DNA from: an uncultured Bacteroidales bacterium
GTDB lineage: Bacteria > Bacteroidota > Bacteroidia > Bacteroidales > UBA932
Direction of reading: 5' to 3'
Assembly (NCBI GenBank): GCA_944322805.1
Contig: CALUQC010000065.1
Location: 1-34,625, forward strand
DNA: 34,625 bases
Position numbers and translations under genes: made by a program. The notes below the pieces were generated by a model, which ran no database searches, was not told the DNA's origin, and saw nothing but the letters and a program-made list of their open reading frames with translations. Within the stretch, counting starts at the first letter, position 1; each line of letters begins with the position of its first letter. Below are positions 24,777-34,625 of the stretch, piece after piece.

Positions 24777-27296
24777 ATGAAAAAACTGACGATGATTATG
24801 GCAGGCGCCGCGGCGCTGTGCCTTGCTGCCGGAAAAATTTCCGCGCAGGTAACCATCGGCCCGGAAGATGAAAAACGGGCTGAAGAACTCGTGTCCATGA
24901 TGACGCTCGATGAAAAAATCGGGATGCTCGCCGGAGAGAAATCCTTTTATCTGAGAGGTTTGGAACGGCTCGGCATACCGGCGATACGGATAGCCGACGG
25001 ACCGCAGGGAGTGAGGAACAACACCAAAAGCACCCTTTACCCGTGCGGCATCCTGACGGCGGCCGCCTGGAACAGGGATCTTGCCTACCGCATGGGAGCA
25101 AGCCTAGGCACAGATGCCAGGGCCCGCGGGGTGAGCATCATGCTCGGCCCCGGAGTGAACATTTACAGGGCGCCGATGTGCGGCAGAAACTATGAATACA
25201 TGGGCGAGGACCCTTATCTGACATCGGAGACTGCCAAACAATACATTCTCGGCCTCCAGGACCAGGGCGTGATGGCTACCGTAAAGCATTTTGCCGCAAA
25301 CAACCAGTTGGAGCACATACGCCACAGCGTCAGCTCCGACGTGGATGAACGCACTCTCAACGAGATTTATTTCCCTGCATTCAGGAAAGCCGTGGAAGAA
25401 GCCGGCGTGGCTGTCGTGATGGACAGCTACAACCTTGTCTGGGGCGTGCACTCTACTGAAAACCCGTGGATGAACAACGAGGTCCTGAGAGGCCAATGGG
25501 GCTTCAAGGGCATCGTGATGTCCGACTGGACGTCCGTGTATTCGACTTTGGGCGCCATCCGCGGAGGACTGGACATAGAATGCCCCAAGGGCGTTTATCT
25601 GACACCGGAAAAAATCAAGCCTCTGCTTGAGACAGGAGTCATAACCGAAAAGGATATAGATGAAAAAGTGAAGCATATCCTCCAGACATACAGCGCATTC
25701 GGTTTCCTTGAGAAACTTCCTGGAGACGACACCATACCTCTTGACAACGAAGAATCCAGGCAGACTGCCCTCGACATCGCCCGCGAAGGCATCGTACTGC
25801 TTGAGAACAGGGGGCAGCTGCCGTTGAAAGCCGGCTCGAAAGTAGCTGTCCTCGGACCTAACGCCGATGTCATCACCACCGGAGGAGGCAGCGGATTCGT
25901 GTCACCGTATTCGACTGTTTCCGCATACGAGGGCCTGGCAAGCCTGATGGGAAGCGGCAGCGTGATCCTGCTTTCCGACGACCTCCTGTATGAAGACATC
26001 CTTCCGTCCGTATATACAACGGCTGCGGCCGGCAATACGCAAGGGACCTGCCAGGCAGATCCGGACAGTACAGGCTGCGCCGCATCTGCTGAAAAGGTAC
26101 AGGGCTTTACGGCAGACTATTATATCGGGAAAAAGCCGGAAGGCGATATTTTCCGGACCTGCACCGAGACCGATCCTACCCACTACTGGAGCTACGGACA
26201 TCCGTTCGACGGCATGCCTGACGATGGCTTCTCCGTAAGATGGACCGGTACTTACACGGCCGGGGAAAGCGGTACGGTACGCGTCAAGATGGCCGGAGAC
26301 GACGGTTACAGGCTCTATGTCAACGGAAAGCTCCTCGGCGGAGACTGGGGAAACCATTCCCTGACCACCCGTGCAGTATTTTTCGATGTCGAGGCCGGCA
26401 GGAACTATGACCTGAAATTCGAGTTTTATGACAATGCCGGGGAAGCCACGGTAGTGTTCGAGGCTGGCCTTATGAACAGGAAGAAACTCGAAAATACACT
26501 GGCAGAAGTCTCTGACGTGGTTTACTGCGCCGGATTCAACAGCAGTACCGAAGGAGAGGGCTGGGAACGTCCGTTTGCCCTGCCTGATGACCAGATACGC
26601 ATGATTAACCTCGTGTCCTCGATGCATGACAGGGTTTCGGTCGTAGTCAACGCCGGCGGAGGAGTGGATTTCAACGGCTGGTCGGATGATGTCGAATCCG
26701 TGCTTATGGCATGGCATCCGGGACAGGAAGGAGGTACGGCCATTGCCGAGATTCTCACCGGAAAGATCAACCCGAGCGGCAAACTGCCGATATCCATTGA
26801 AAACAAATGGGAAGACAACCCTGTCCACGACAGCTATTATGATGTAAACAGGAGAGTTACCTATACCGAAGGCGTATTCATGGGCTACCGCGGCTATGAC
26901 AGGACAGGCAAGACTCCGAGATATCCTTTCGGCTACGGACTGAGCTATACGGACTTCGAATACTCGAATCTCGAGGTGAAAAAGGCCGGAAAATCCTGGT
27001 CGGTAAGTTTCGATGTGACCAATACCGGCGATGCTGACGGCCTTGAAACGGCCCAGGTCTATGTGTCGGACGTGGAATCTTCGGTACTGAGGCCGAAAAA
27101 GGAGCTGAAAGGGTATGAAAAAGTGTTCATAAGGAAAGGGGAGACTGTGAGGGTCAACGTATTGCTCGACAGGGATGCCTTCTCGTTCTATGATACGGAG
27201 TCGAAGGAGTTCGTTCTCGAGCCGGGTGATTTCATGATAACTGCCGGACCATCGTCTGCAACCCTTCCGTTATCGGTAACGGTCAAGATTCGATGA
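24777..27296 (+). CDS. Secreted GH3 beta-glycosidase with PA14 insert
   Basis: An 839-residue glycoside hydrolase family 3 enzyme follows a signal peptide ending near KISAQ (residue 24). The N-terminal barrel contains RIADGPQGVR, the KHF motif (ATVKHFAANNQ) and the nucleophile Asp250 in VMSDWTS. A PA14 domain (about residues 440-580, with FTADYYIG, FSVRWTGTY and MAGDDGYRLYVNG) is inserted in the second sandwich domain, as in Kluyveromyces-type beta-glucosidases. A fibronectin-III-like domain closes the protein (about 725-835). Such enzymes release terminal beta-linked glucose, xylose or related sugars; the exact sugar is not predictable. No lipobox is seen, so a periplasmic location is likely. 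It is upstream of susC and probably part of the same glycan system. Confidence 0.92.
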   Translation: MKKLTMIMAGAAALCLAAGKISAQVTIGPEDEKRAEELVSMMTLDEKIGMLAGEKSFYLRGLERLGIPAIRIADGPQGVRNNTKSTLYPCGILTAAAWNRDLAYRMGASLGTDARARGVSIMLGPGVNIYRAPMCGRNYEYMGEDPYLTSETAKQYILGLQDQGVMATVKHFAANNQLEHIRHSVSSDVDERTLNEIYFPAFRKAVEEAGVAVVMDSYNLVWGVHSTENPWMNNEVLRGQWGFKGIVMSDWTSVYSTLGAIRGGLDIECPKGVYLTPEKIKPLLETGVITEKDIDEKVKHILQTYSAFGFLEKLPGDDTIPLDNEESRQTALDIAREGIVLLENRGQLPLKAGSKVAVLGPNADVITTGGGSGFVSPYSTVSAYEGLASLMGSGSVILLSDDLLYEDILPSVYTTAAAGNTQGTCQADPDSTGCAASAEKVQGFTADYYIGKKPEGDIFRTCTETDPTHYWSYGHPFDGMPDDGFSVRWTGTYTAGESGTVRVKMAGDDGYRLYVNGKLLGGDWGNHSLTTRAVFFDVEAGRNYDLKFEFYDNAGEATVVFEAGLMNRKKLENTLAEVSDVVYCAGFNSSTEGEGWERPFALPDDQIRMINLVSSMHDRVSVVVNAGGGVDFNGWSDDVESVLMAWHPGQEGGTAIAEILTGKINPSGKLPISIENKWEDNPVHDSYYDVNRRVTYTEGVFMGYRGYDRTGKTPRYPFGYGLSYTDFEYSNLEVKKAGKSWSVSFDVTNTGDADGLETAQVYVSDVESSVLRPKKELKGYEKVFIRKGETVRVNVLLDRDAFSFYDTESKEFVLEPGDFMITAGPSSATLPLSVTVKIR

Positions 27297-27337
27297 AATT
27301 TCTTTCAAAAAAATTTTTCATGTAGCGGATAAATATT

Positions 27338-27345
27338 TATTTTTG
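27338..27345 (+). promoter_or_regulatory. Putative -7 box before the DUF4832-type gene
   Basis: TATTTTTG matches TAnnTTTG exactly, 33 bases before the ATG at 27379. No clear -33 element is present, which could mean dependence on an activator such as the nearby AraC-type protein. Its presence argues against a TTG start at 27343. Confidence 0.45.
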
Positions 27346-27378
27346 CACACTGTGTTCGTGAACAACAATAAGAATCAC

Positions 27379-28974
27379 ATGAAAATATCACAGACAATAA
27401 CTATGATAAAAACTTTGGTTCCCCGACGTTTCCCGGTATTGACACTGCTTTCCATACTGATACTTGCTTCCGGTTGCAAAGGCGGCATCGCCATCCCCGG
27501 GAATACGGAATACGAACTTCCTGCCGATACCGTCCGCGTATTGGACAACCCTCTGAACGGCTGGGTGATGTACCTGAACAGAAACTGGGATGAAACTTTC
27601 TGGGAAAAGCAGGGCTACGACCGGATGCCTGCCGACAGCGGGCGTCTGACCGTCAAAGTTTCGGATTACGCATCGGTAGCGTACCTCAGGACAAGCTGGG
27701 CCGCCATGGAGCCTGAAGAAGGAAAATATTTCTGGAAGGACCCTGACAGCAGGCTGTACCGTCTGCTGGCAAGCGTGCGGGACAGAGGCATGAAGATAGC
27801 GTTCAGAGTGGTGGTGGACGGACGCGACCAGGGCGCAAACACACCGGACTATGTATTCGATGCGGGGGCCGGCTATTATCTTCAGGACCCCGGCAGACCG
27901 GACAGGAAAACGCCTTATCCACAGGACCCGGTTTTCAGAAAATATTACGAGAAATTCATAGAAGCCCTGGCTGCGGAGTTCAACGACCCAGACGTCACGG
28001 CTTTTGTCGACGGCTACGGCTTGGGCAAGTGGGGCGAGGGTCACAATGTCGTCTATGAACCCGGCAACGCCGTCAGTGACAGCACCTCTTATTACAAGGA
28101 GAACACCATGCGCTGGATTACCGGGCTTTACTCCAGGACATTTACGAAGATTCCGCTTGTCATCAATTACCACAGGCACATAGGTGCACCGGTAAGCGAG
28201 GGCCGCCAGGTGGACCCGGACAGCGAACGCCTCCTGCAGATAGCCATTGACAACGGCTACTGTCTCAGGGCCGACTCCTTCGGGATGAACAACCAGGACT
28301 GGGGCTACAACGACTGGGAGCGCTCTTTCGTGAAAAAATGGGCGTACAGGCTTCCTGTCATCATGGAAGGCGGCTGGATAGTGGGACAGCACTCATGGTG
28401 GAATGACCCGGCAGGGTACAAGACCCCGCGTGATGTCCGTATCGGAGAATTCACGACTTCGCAGGAAGAAAAGGTGAACATGATGGATTTCAGGGCCGGC
28501 ACCGAGACGACTTCCTGGTTCAACGATGCTTTCGACTATGTGCAGAAATTCATCTCGGAAGGCGGATACAGGCTCTATCCGTCGGTGGTGACAGCCCCTG
28601 CAGAGATGAAGAACGGAAAAAAATACAGGATAGGCCACAGATGGACCAATCTCGGATGGGGATATTTCCCTGACAACATAAAACAGTGGAACTACAGCCA
28701 TAAGGTAGCCTTTGCCCTTCTCGGCAAGGACGGGAAATGCGTGGCCGAATTCATCGACCGTGACACCGATCCGTCGAAGTGGATAAAAGGTAAAGATACC
28801 GAATATGTTTCGGTTGTCCGTCCGGACAATATCCCTGCCGGACAATACGATCTTGCCGTAGCCATCGTCGACACTTCGGAAGAAGGCAATCCTCCGGCCA
28901 TCGAGCTTTCCTTGGATGAAAGCGTCATCACGTCTGACGGCTGGGCCAAAATAGCGGAAGTAACCGTAAAATAA
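27379..28974 (+). CDS. DUF4832/DUF4874-type putative glycoside hydrolase lipoprotein
   Basis: From ATG 27379 the 531-residue protein has a signal peptide and lipobox (LILASGC), so it is lipid-anchored. A later start, MIKTLV at 27403, is possible. The body begins with LDNPLNGWVMYLNRNW and has RTSWAAMEPEEGKYFW, MKIAFRVVVDG, FVDGYGLGKWGEGH and MEGGWIV, resembling the TIM-barrel DUF4874 plus DUF4832 architecture. The WAAMEPEEG motif is like that of GH-A clan beta-galactosidases. GKWGEGH and MEGGW contain candidate catalytic glutamates, which is inference. The C-terminal beta domain (about 410-531) fits DUF4832. It directly precedes susC (18 bases) and is probably a surface or periplasmic enzyme of the locus. 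Confidence 0.75.
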   Translation: MKISQTITMIKTLVPRRFPVLTLLSILILASGCKGGIAIPGNTEYELPADTVRVLDNPLNGWVMYLNRNWDETFWEKQGYDRMPADSGRLTVKVSDYASVAYLRTSWAAMEPEEGKYFWKDPDSRLYRLLASVRDRGMKIAFRVVVDGRDQGANTPDYVFDAGAGYYLQDPGRPDRKTPYPQDPVFRKYYEKFIEALAAEFNDPDVTAFVDGYGLGKWGEGHNVVYEPGNAVSDSTSYYKENTMRWITGLYSRTFTKIPLVINYHRHIGAPVSEGRQVDPDSERLLQIAIDNGYCLRADSFGMNNQDWGYNDWERSFVKKWAYRLPVIMEGGWIVGQHSWWNDPAGYKTPRDVRIGEFTTSQEEKVNMMDFRAGTETTSWFNDAFDYVQKFISEGGYRLYPSVVTAPAEMKNGKKYRIGHRWTNLGWGYFPDNIKQWNYSHKVAFALLGKDGKCVAEFIDRDTDPSKWIKGKDTEYVSVVRPDNIPAGQYDLAVAIVDTSEEGNPPAIELSLDESVITSDGWAKIAEVTVK

Positions 28975-28992
28975 CTTTAACTGTTATATCAT

Positions 28993-31900
28993 ATGCGAAC
29001 AAATCTAACCACTCGCTTTGCAGGAATTCTTTCTGCAGTATGTGCAACGATGCTTTCCGCATTCGCTGCCTTTGAGGCGACGGCCGCTCCTGCCACGGGG
29101 GGGGGGTACGTTCTATGTCTCTGAAGCACAATCCGACGGTTTAACACTTACGGGAATCGTTTCGGACGATCAGGGCGAGCCCCTTATCGGAGCGTCAGTC
29201 CTGATTAAGGGTACGACTACAGGCTCTATTACCGACGTAGACGGAAGTTTCTCCATAGAGATTCCAGGGCCGGGAGTGACCGTGGAAGTATCCTATATCG
29301 GTTTCATCACACAGGAAATCGTCATTACGGACCAGAGCCGGCTCGATGTCACGCTGCAGCCGGACAACAAACTCCTCGATGAAGTCGTAGTCATCGGCTA
29401 CGGTACGGTCAAAAGAAAAGATCTCACAGGCTCGGTGGCCTCGGTCAGAGGCGACGACATCGCAGCCAAGAAAACCACCACACTTTCCACAGCCCTTCAG
29501 GGTACGCTTTCGGGTGTGCTCGTACAGAGGAACAACAGTGCTCCTGGAGCATCTGCCAGCAGTATCCGTGTACGAGGCGTGACCACCATGGGTACATCCG
29601 ACCCTCTCATCATTGTGGACGGTGTCCAGACCGATGACATCGACTATGTGAACTCGAACGACGTGGAGAGCATCACCGTGCTGAAAGATGCTGCGGCAGC
29701 CTCCATCTACGGATCCAAGGCAGCGGCCGGCGTCATCCTCATCACTACCAAACGTGGCTCCAAAACGGACCTCAGCATCACATACAACGGTGAATTCGGC
29801 TGGGAAATCCCTACCGAGCAGCCTGAGATGGTCGGCCTGACGAGATATTTGGAGATGTCGAACGAGCTTGCATACAACGACAACAACTCGCTCGGATTCT
29901 ATTCCCAGTATACTGCGGACCAGGTGAAGAACTGGGTGGCGAACAATGCTGCTGACCCGGACAATTATCCTATCACTGACTGGAATTCCCTGATTCTCAA
30001 GAATTCCGCTCCAAGGACCACGCATACCGTCACGGTAAGCGGCGGAAACGATGCGGTCAGGTCATCCGTATCTCTTGCCTACGATGAAGTGAGCGCCCTG
30101 TATGACGGCCGCAAGTTCCAGCGCTACATGCTCCGCGCGAACAACGACTTCACCATCATCAAGGATTACCTTTTCGCTACTTTGGACATCAATGTCCGCA
30201 GGGCCAAGAACAAGAGGCCGGTGTACGACCCGTTCGACGAACTCCGCAAGATACCTGCCATCTATCCGGCAGTATGGGAAAACGGAGCCATAGCATCAGG
30301 AAAACAGGGAGCCAACCCTTACGGACTTATCCACAACAGCGGAACCAACACCTCCTGGAGCACCCAGATAGGCGGAAAGGCATCTATCGAACTCCGTCCG
30401 GTAAAGGGACTCAGCATCCAGGCCATCATCGCTCCGTTCATAAACTATACGAAGTCAAAGCAGTTCAAGCTCGCAGCCAACTATTATTCCATGGATGACC
30501 CGACACTCGTCGTAGGTCCTCTCGAGGGCGGCGGTACGTCCTATACCACTACTTCCCTGAGCGAGACCAGGAATGACAACTATCACGTCACTTCCCAGGT
30601 CATCGCCAACTATATGAAGACGTTCAAGGAAAAACATAACCTGAACGTGATGGCCGGTTACGAGAACTACGTGATGAAAAGCGAAAACCTCACCGCAGGC
30701 CGCGACTATTACGACCTGACGAGCTATCCGTACCTGAATGTGGGACCGGAAGACTATCAGAGCAACAGCGGTACCGCATCCGAATATACCTCGAACTCGT
30801 TCTTCGCCCGCGTGATGTACGACTACGACGGAAGATATCTGGTTCAGGCCAATGTCCGCGAAGATGCCTCTTCAAGATTTGCGCGCAACTACCGCTGGGG
30901 TACCTTCCCTTCCTTCTCGGCAGGCTGGGTCATCAGCGAAGAGCCTTGGATGCAGTCCACGAAAAACTGGCTGTCATTCCTGAAACTGAGGGCTTCCTGG
31001 GGTATGCTCGGAAACGAGCGTATCGGAAGCAACTACTTCCCTTACATGGCTCTGGTCAGCTTCGACGATGCCATTTTCTATGACACTCCGGAAGACGGTA
31101 CGGTAGTATCCGACAAGACGTCGGTAATGAACGACCTCGCCGTCGAGGACATCACCTGGGAGACCACCACATCTACCGACATAGGTCTCGACCTGAGTTT
31201 CTTCAACCAGCGTCTGAGCGCCACGTTCGACTGGTACTGGAAAACTACGGATGACATGCTTCTGGGCATCAATATCCCTTACATAATGGGATATGACAAC
31301 CCGTCCACCAATGCCGGTACAATGGCTACGCAGGGGTTCGACCTCGAACTCGGATGGAATGACAGGGTAGGGGACTTTACTTACAACATTTCAGTAAACC
31401 TCTCCGATTTCCAGTCTAAGATAGTCCAGATAAACGGTACTGAAATCATCAAGGACGGCAAGATCCATCGCGAGGGTACATATTTCAACGAATGGTACGG
31501 CTACATCTGTGACGGCATATTCCAGACTCAGGAAGAACTGGACAATTCGGCGAAACTGGCCGGCGCGAAAGTCGGAGACCTGAAATACCGCGACATCAGC
31601 GGCCCGGACGGTGTGCCTGACGGACAGATCAACGCAGAGTACGACCGGGTGCCTCTCGGAAACTCCCTCCCTCGCTTCCAGTACGGCGGACAGTTCTCCT
31701 GTGCATGGAAAGGCATAGATTTCTCCCTTGCCTTCCAGGGTATCGGGCATCAGAACTCCTATATGTACAGGGAGATGGTCGAGCCGTTCCGTGACAACTA
31801 CGGCGGATTCCCGGCCATGCTCGACGGACACTACTGGAGCGTATTCAACACCGCAGAGGAAAATGCGAATGCGGAGTTCCCGAGACTGTCGACCACCAGC

Positions 31901-32155
31901 AAGAACAACAACTATACTACCTCCGATTTCTGGCTTTTCAACGGCGCATATTTCCGTCTTAAAAATGTCACCATCGGATATACCTTCCCTGAGAAATGGA
32001 TGTCGAAGGCGAGAATCAAGAATCTTCGTATCTACGCTACCGCCAACGACCTGTTCTCTATCGACAATTTCCCTATGGGCTGGGACCCTGAGATGGGCGT
32101 GACTTCCTATCCTATCACCAAGTCCGTACTCGTGGGACTTTCCATCAAATTTTAA
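28993..32155 (+). CDS. SusC-family TonB-dependent receptor, frameshifted at a G10 tract
   Basis: The ATG at 28993 opens a signal peptide (MRTNLTTRFAGILS..., ending near EATAAPA) that runs into ten consecutive G (29097-29106) and stops at 29122. The receptor continues in the +1 frame from the G tract: a carboxypeptidase-D-like domain (LTGIVSDDQGEPLIGASV), the LLDEVVVIGYGTVKRKDLTGSV junction, a plug with SSIRVRGVTTMG and DAAAASIYGSKAAAGVI, and a beta-barrel ending SVLVGLSIKF. The TTG at 29018 in that frame only reads the signal region out of frame. With nine G the two halves would fuse through a three-Gly linker into one receptor of about 1053 residues. As sequenced the gene is off or mis-read. 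SusC proteins import glycans through the outer membrane with SusD, which follows. Confidence 0.88.
29097..29106 (+). repeat. Homopolymer (G)10 in susC
   Basis: Ten G lie directly after the signal-peptide coding sequence. Length sets the reading frame: 9 or 12 joins signal peptide and receptor, 10 does not. It encodes a glycine linker, tolerant of changes by three. It is the longest G/C homopolymer noticed in the window. Confidence 0.8.
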
Positions 32156-32167
32156 AGGAGAAACGCA

Positions 32168-33916
32168 ATGAAAAAAATATTTATACCTCTGTTCTGCATC
32201 CTTGCCCCGGCACTCGTATCCTGCGTGTCCATGGATATCACGCCTAAGGCGCAGGGTAACAGCGAATCCTGGTACAGTACCGAACTCGAACTCGAGATGG
32301 CGGCAAACAGACTGTACACCATCGGCTACTGGGACAGCCCTTATCAGGACCCGGAGACCTGGTCGGACAACTTCACATACAGGGACATCAACTGGCACCG
32401 TGACAGCGGGGCCCCGCTGAACGGGAATCTTGACGGGAACACCTATATCACATACAATATCTGGCAGCAGGACTATAAGCTGATAGCCCAGGCAAACTTG
32501 ATTCTGACGTACAGCGGCAGGGCAAAGGCAAACGGCGTGGCCGAGGACATCATCAACCAGTACCGTGCCGAGGCTTATTTTGCAAGGGCCTGCAAATATG
32601 CCGAACTCATCGCCTACTTCGGAGATGTGCCATATGTCGACAAGCCTTTGACCATAGACGAGGCCGAAGCTATGGAACGCATGCCGAAAGACCAGCTCAT
32701 ACCGTTGGTCTACAGTGATTTCGATCATGCAATCGATACTCTTCCCGTCTCCTATACCGGCACACAGCGTTTCACCAAGGGTGCCGCAATGGCCATGAAG
32801 GCCCGTTTCGCCCTTTATATGGAGGACTGGGAGACTGTGGTGGAGGCTACCGAGGCCTGCATGGGACTTGACATATACTCCCTCAATGCTGATTTCGGAG
32901 ATATTTTTCTCATGACGACAAAGCAGATTCCTGAAAAGATATTCGTAATACCGAGACTGGCTACCAGCGGTGTAAAGGTGCCTCAGTGGTTTGTCCAGAA
33001 CGGAGTTCCCCGTAACGCCGGCGGATACGGCTCCGACACCCCGTCCTGGGACCTGTTCGCCAGCTTCCTCTGTACGGACGGCAAGCCTATCGACGAATCC
33101 GACCTGTTCGACCCGAAGAATCCTTTCGACAACAGGGACCCTCGTCTGGCAGAGACTATCGTACCTTTCGGCTCTCTTCACTGCGGCTGGTATTTCGAGC
33201 CGGACAACAAGACTGCCACTGCCGCAGACGGTACTACCAAGTCGAATCAGGACTGCAGGCTCAACCAGCAATACACTTCATATAACGGTCTGATGTGGAA
33301 AAAAGGCATCGATGACTCGTGGTTGGTCGGCACGAGCTGGAACCAGGATGCTGAGAACGACCTGATAATCATGCGCTATGCCGACATCCTCCTGATGAAT
33401 GCCGAGGCGAAGATCCAGCTCGGGACTGCAAGCCAGGACGTATTCGACCAGACTATCAATGCAGTACGTGCGAGAGCGTACGGGGTCACCGCTGCCGACA
33501 AGTCCATGTATCCTGCAGTGACATATTCGTCTGACAAGACTGCTAACATGCGTGCCCTACAGACAGAAAGGCGTATGGAGACGGCCAAGGAAAGCCTCAG
33601 ATACCTCGATGTCATCAGATGGGGACTTTACAAGAAGGCTTTCAACGGGTACAACTATCTGCTCCCGGACAACACCGCTCTTGAAAACCATATCAACACG
33701 AACAATTCAAATGACCCTGATAGCGACGGCTGGTTCTGGGGAGACCATGTCCCTGAAATAGACGAGGACGGCATTGCGGACTTTTCCGGACTGCTCAGCG
33801 CGGGTTATGCACGTACAGGTGCGCAGAGGATTTTCCCTGACCATCAGGTGCTTTTCCCGATTCCTACCTACGACAGGACACTGATGCCTAACCTCAGCCA
33901 GAACGAGGGATACTAA
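32168..33916 (+). CDS. SusD/RagB-family glycan-binding lipoprotein
   Basis: This 582-residue lipoprotein (lipobox ALVSC, Cys at residue 19) belongs to the RagB/SusD family, which forms a lid on the SusC channel and binds glycan at the cell surface. The DITPKAQ segment after the Cys, the helical TPR-like repeats (for example YRAEAYFARACKYAELIAYFG) and the C-terminal pattern NAVRARAYG...TERRMETAKESLRYLDVIRWG with a final FPIPTYDR are typical. It starts 12 bases after the susC stop, the standard susCD arrangement. Binding specificity cannot be read from sequence. Confidence 0.95.
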   Translation: MKKIFIPLFCILAPALVSCVSMDITPKAQGNSESWYSTELELEMAANRLYTIGYWDSPYQDPETWSDNFTYRDINWHRDSGAPLNGNLDGNTYITYNIWQQDYKLIAQANLILTYSGRAKANGVAEDIINQYRAEAYFARACKYAELIAYFGDVPYVDKPLTIDEAEAMERMPKDQLIPLVYSDFDHAIDTLPVSYTGTQRFTKGAAMAMKARFALYMEDWETVVEATEACMGLDIYSLNADFGDIFLMTTKQIPEKIFVIPRLATSGVKVPQWFVQNGVPRNAGGYGSDTPSWDLFASFLCTDGKPIDESDLFDPKNPFDNRDPRLAETIVPFGSLHCGWYFEPDNKTATAADGTTKSNQDCRLNQQYTSYNGLMWKKGIDDSWLVGTSWNQDAENDLIIMRYADILLMNAEAKIQLGTASQDVFDQTINAVRARAYGVTAADKSMYPAVTYSSDKTANMRALQTERRMETAKESLRYLDVIRWGLYKKAFNGYNYLLPDNTALENHINTNNSNDPDSDGWFWGDHVPEIDEDGIADFSGLLSAGYARTGAQRIFPDHQVLFPIPTYDRTLMPNLSQNEGY

Positions 33917-33937
33917 CAGATAAAGATACACGAGAAT

Positions 33938-34625
33938 ATGAAAAATTCCATTATGAAATATGCTGCAGCTTTCGCTGCAATGTCGGGGCTGCTCCTGGCG
34001 GGATGTACCGAGGAAGTGGACAATGCCTACTCCCGTTTCCCGTCCACCATAAACATCACGGCCTCGGCCGGGGAGATAGTCCTCGACGAGGACACTCCTG
34101 ACGAAGTCGCCCTTACCGTCTCATGGACACCTGCGGCGGACCACGGGGATTCATATATCATAGACTATGAATATGCCTATACCCTGAGTGAGAATTCGGA
34201 CGTCACCGAGTCGGAAGAAGTATTCGAAGGTGAGGAATTCGTACGTGAATACACCCATAAGGAGCTTCAGGACATTCTGATGAATACCTTCGGATACAAG
34301 ACCAGTACATGGGGCAGCCTGATTTTCTCCGTATCTGCATCATATACCAGAAATAGCGAGAGCGATGCCATGGTCCCTCCTGATGAGGCCAGCGTGACGG
34401 TCCGGGTGAAGACATACGGAGCCAAACAGTTCGCTGCAGACCGGGTATTCATGGGTGGAGAAGCTGTCGGATCGGAAAACATCGAACTGACTCCGAGTGA
34501 GACCAACCCTTCCCTCTATGTCTACAACGGAAACCTTTCCGCAGGCGGATTCAACTTCCCTGTTGAGTATGGTGACGAGAATAATGTCATCATTCCTGCA
34601 GGCTCGGCCGACGTTACTGTCGAAA
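33938..34625 (+). CDS. SusE-like outer-membrane lipoprotein, 3' truncated by window edge
   Basis: This open frame of 229 codons runs off the window end. The N-terminus is a lipoprotein signal (MKNSIMKYAAAFAAMSG, lipobox LLAGC). It is followed by TEEVDN, whose acidic residues after the lipidated Cys fit a surface-export signal. The next part, INITASAGEIVLDEDTPDEVALTVSWTPAADHG, has the VLDE...VALTVSW pattern of the SusE N-terminal domain. It follows susD by 21 bases. SusE/SusF-type proteins bind starch or other glycans at the surface through beta-sandwich domains; here the family position is clear but the ligand is not. Confidence 0.8.
   Translation, partial: MKNSIMKYAAAFAAMSGLLLAGCTEEVDNAYSRFPSTINITASAGEIVLDEDTPDEVALTVSWTPAADHGDSYIIDYEYAYTLSENSDVTESEEVFEGEEFVREYTHKELQDILMNTFGYKTSTWGSLIFSVSASYTRNSESDAMVPPDEASVTVRVKTYGAKQFAADRVFMGGEAVGSENIELTPSETNPSLYVYNGNLSAGGFNFPVEYGDENNVIIPAGSADVTVE

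Noticed and set aside
27343-27378. TTG start for the DUF4832-type gene
   Set aside because: The TTG is the end of a consensus -7 promoter box, so it would not be transcribed, and the later ATG gives a good lipoprotein signal peptide.
29018-29096. TTG start for SusC within the signal-peptide region
   Set aside because: It would give an N-terminus rich in Arg, Leu and Pro with no signal peptide, whereas the ATG at 28993 in the neighbouring frame gives a proper one.
31391-33271. 626-residue open frame on the minus strand
   Set aside because: It spans the end of susC and most of susD in antisense; both sense genes are unmistakable and the frame crosses their junction.

Overview
The window reads as a mid-to-high-GC Bacteroidales chromosome (phylum Bacteroidota). 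The grounds are a SusC/SusD/SusE-type outer-membrane glycan uptake locus, several lipoproteins with a Cys lipobox, starts without obvious Shine-Dalgarno sequences, and upstream boxes matching the Bacteroidota sigma-ABfr -7 consensus TAnnTTTG. Coding density is very high; no tRNA, rRNA, CRISPR array or transposase gene was recognised.

Region 1 (1-7344) is housekeeping, nearly all on the minus strand. The exception is a 5'-truncated YgjP-like zinc metallopeptidase on the plus strand. The minus-strand genes are cysS, a decayed SASA-type esterase, the xth/exoA nuclease, a calycin-like lipoprotein, rpiB, truB and a MATE exporter. truB carries an in-frame insertion of about 167 codons made largely of palindromic tandem repeats. 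The esterase remnant ends in a 121-bp-spaced direct repeat.

Region 2 (7345-18824) is a plus-strand purine operon: purE-purL-purF-coaW-purM-purH-purD-folD. Most junctions are tight or overlapping. It encodes most steps from PRPP to IMP; purN/purT, purC, purK and purB are not in the window. A type II pantothenate kinase (coaW) sits in the middle. FolD makes the formyl-folate that PurH consumes, and glyA, convergent at 18939-20267, supplies methylene-folate and glycine. A structured leader precedes purE.

Region 3 (18939-23727) holds glyA, a SpoU-family RNA methyltransferase and a Ca2+-type P-ATPase. Between the last two lies a 129-bp element bounded by a perfect 12-bp inverted repeat, with two further stems inside.

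Region 4 (23827-34625) is a polysaccharide utilization locus: AraC-type regulator, secreted GH3 enzyme with PA14 insert, DUF4832-type lipoprotein, SusC, SusD and the start of a SusE-like lipoprotein. The susC gene has a run of ten G just after its signal peptide. This puts the signal peptide and the receptor in different frames, so the gene is OFF as sequenced and would be ON with nine G. That is the best candidate for an unusual regulatory system here (slipped-strand phase variation of a glycan importer), provided the run length is not a sequencing error.
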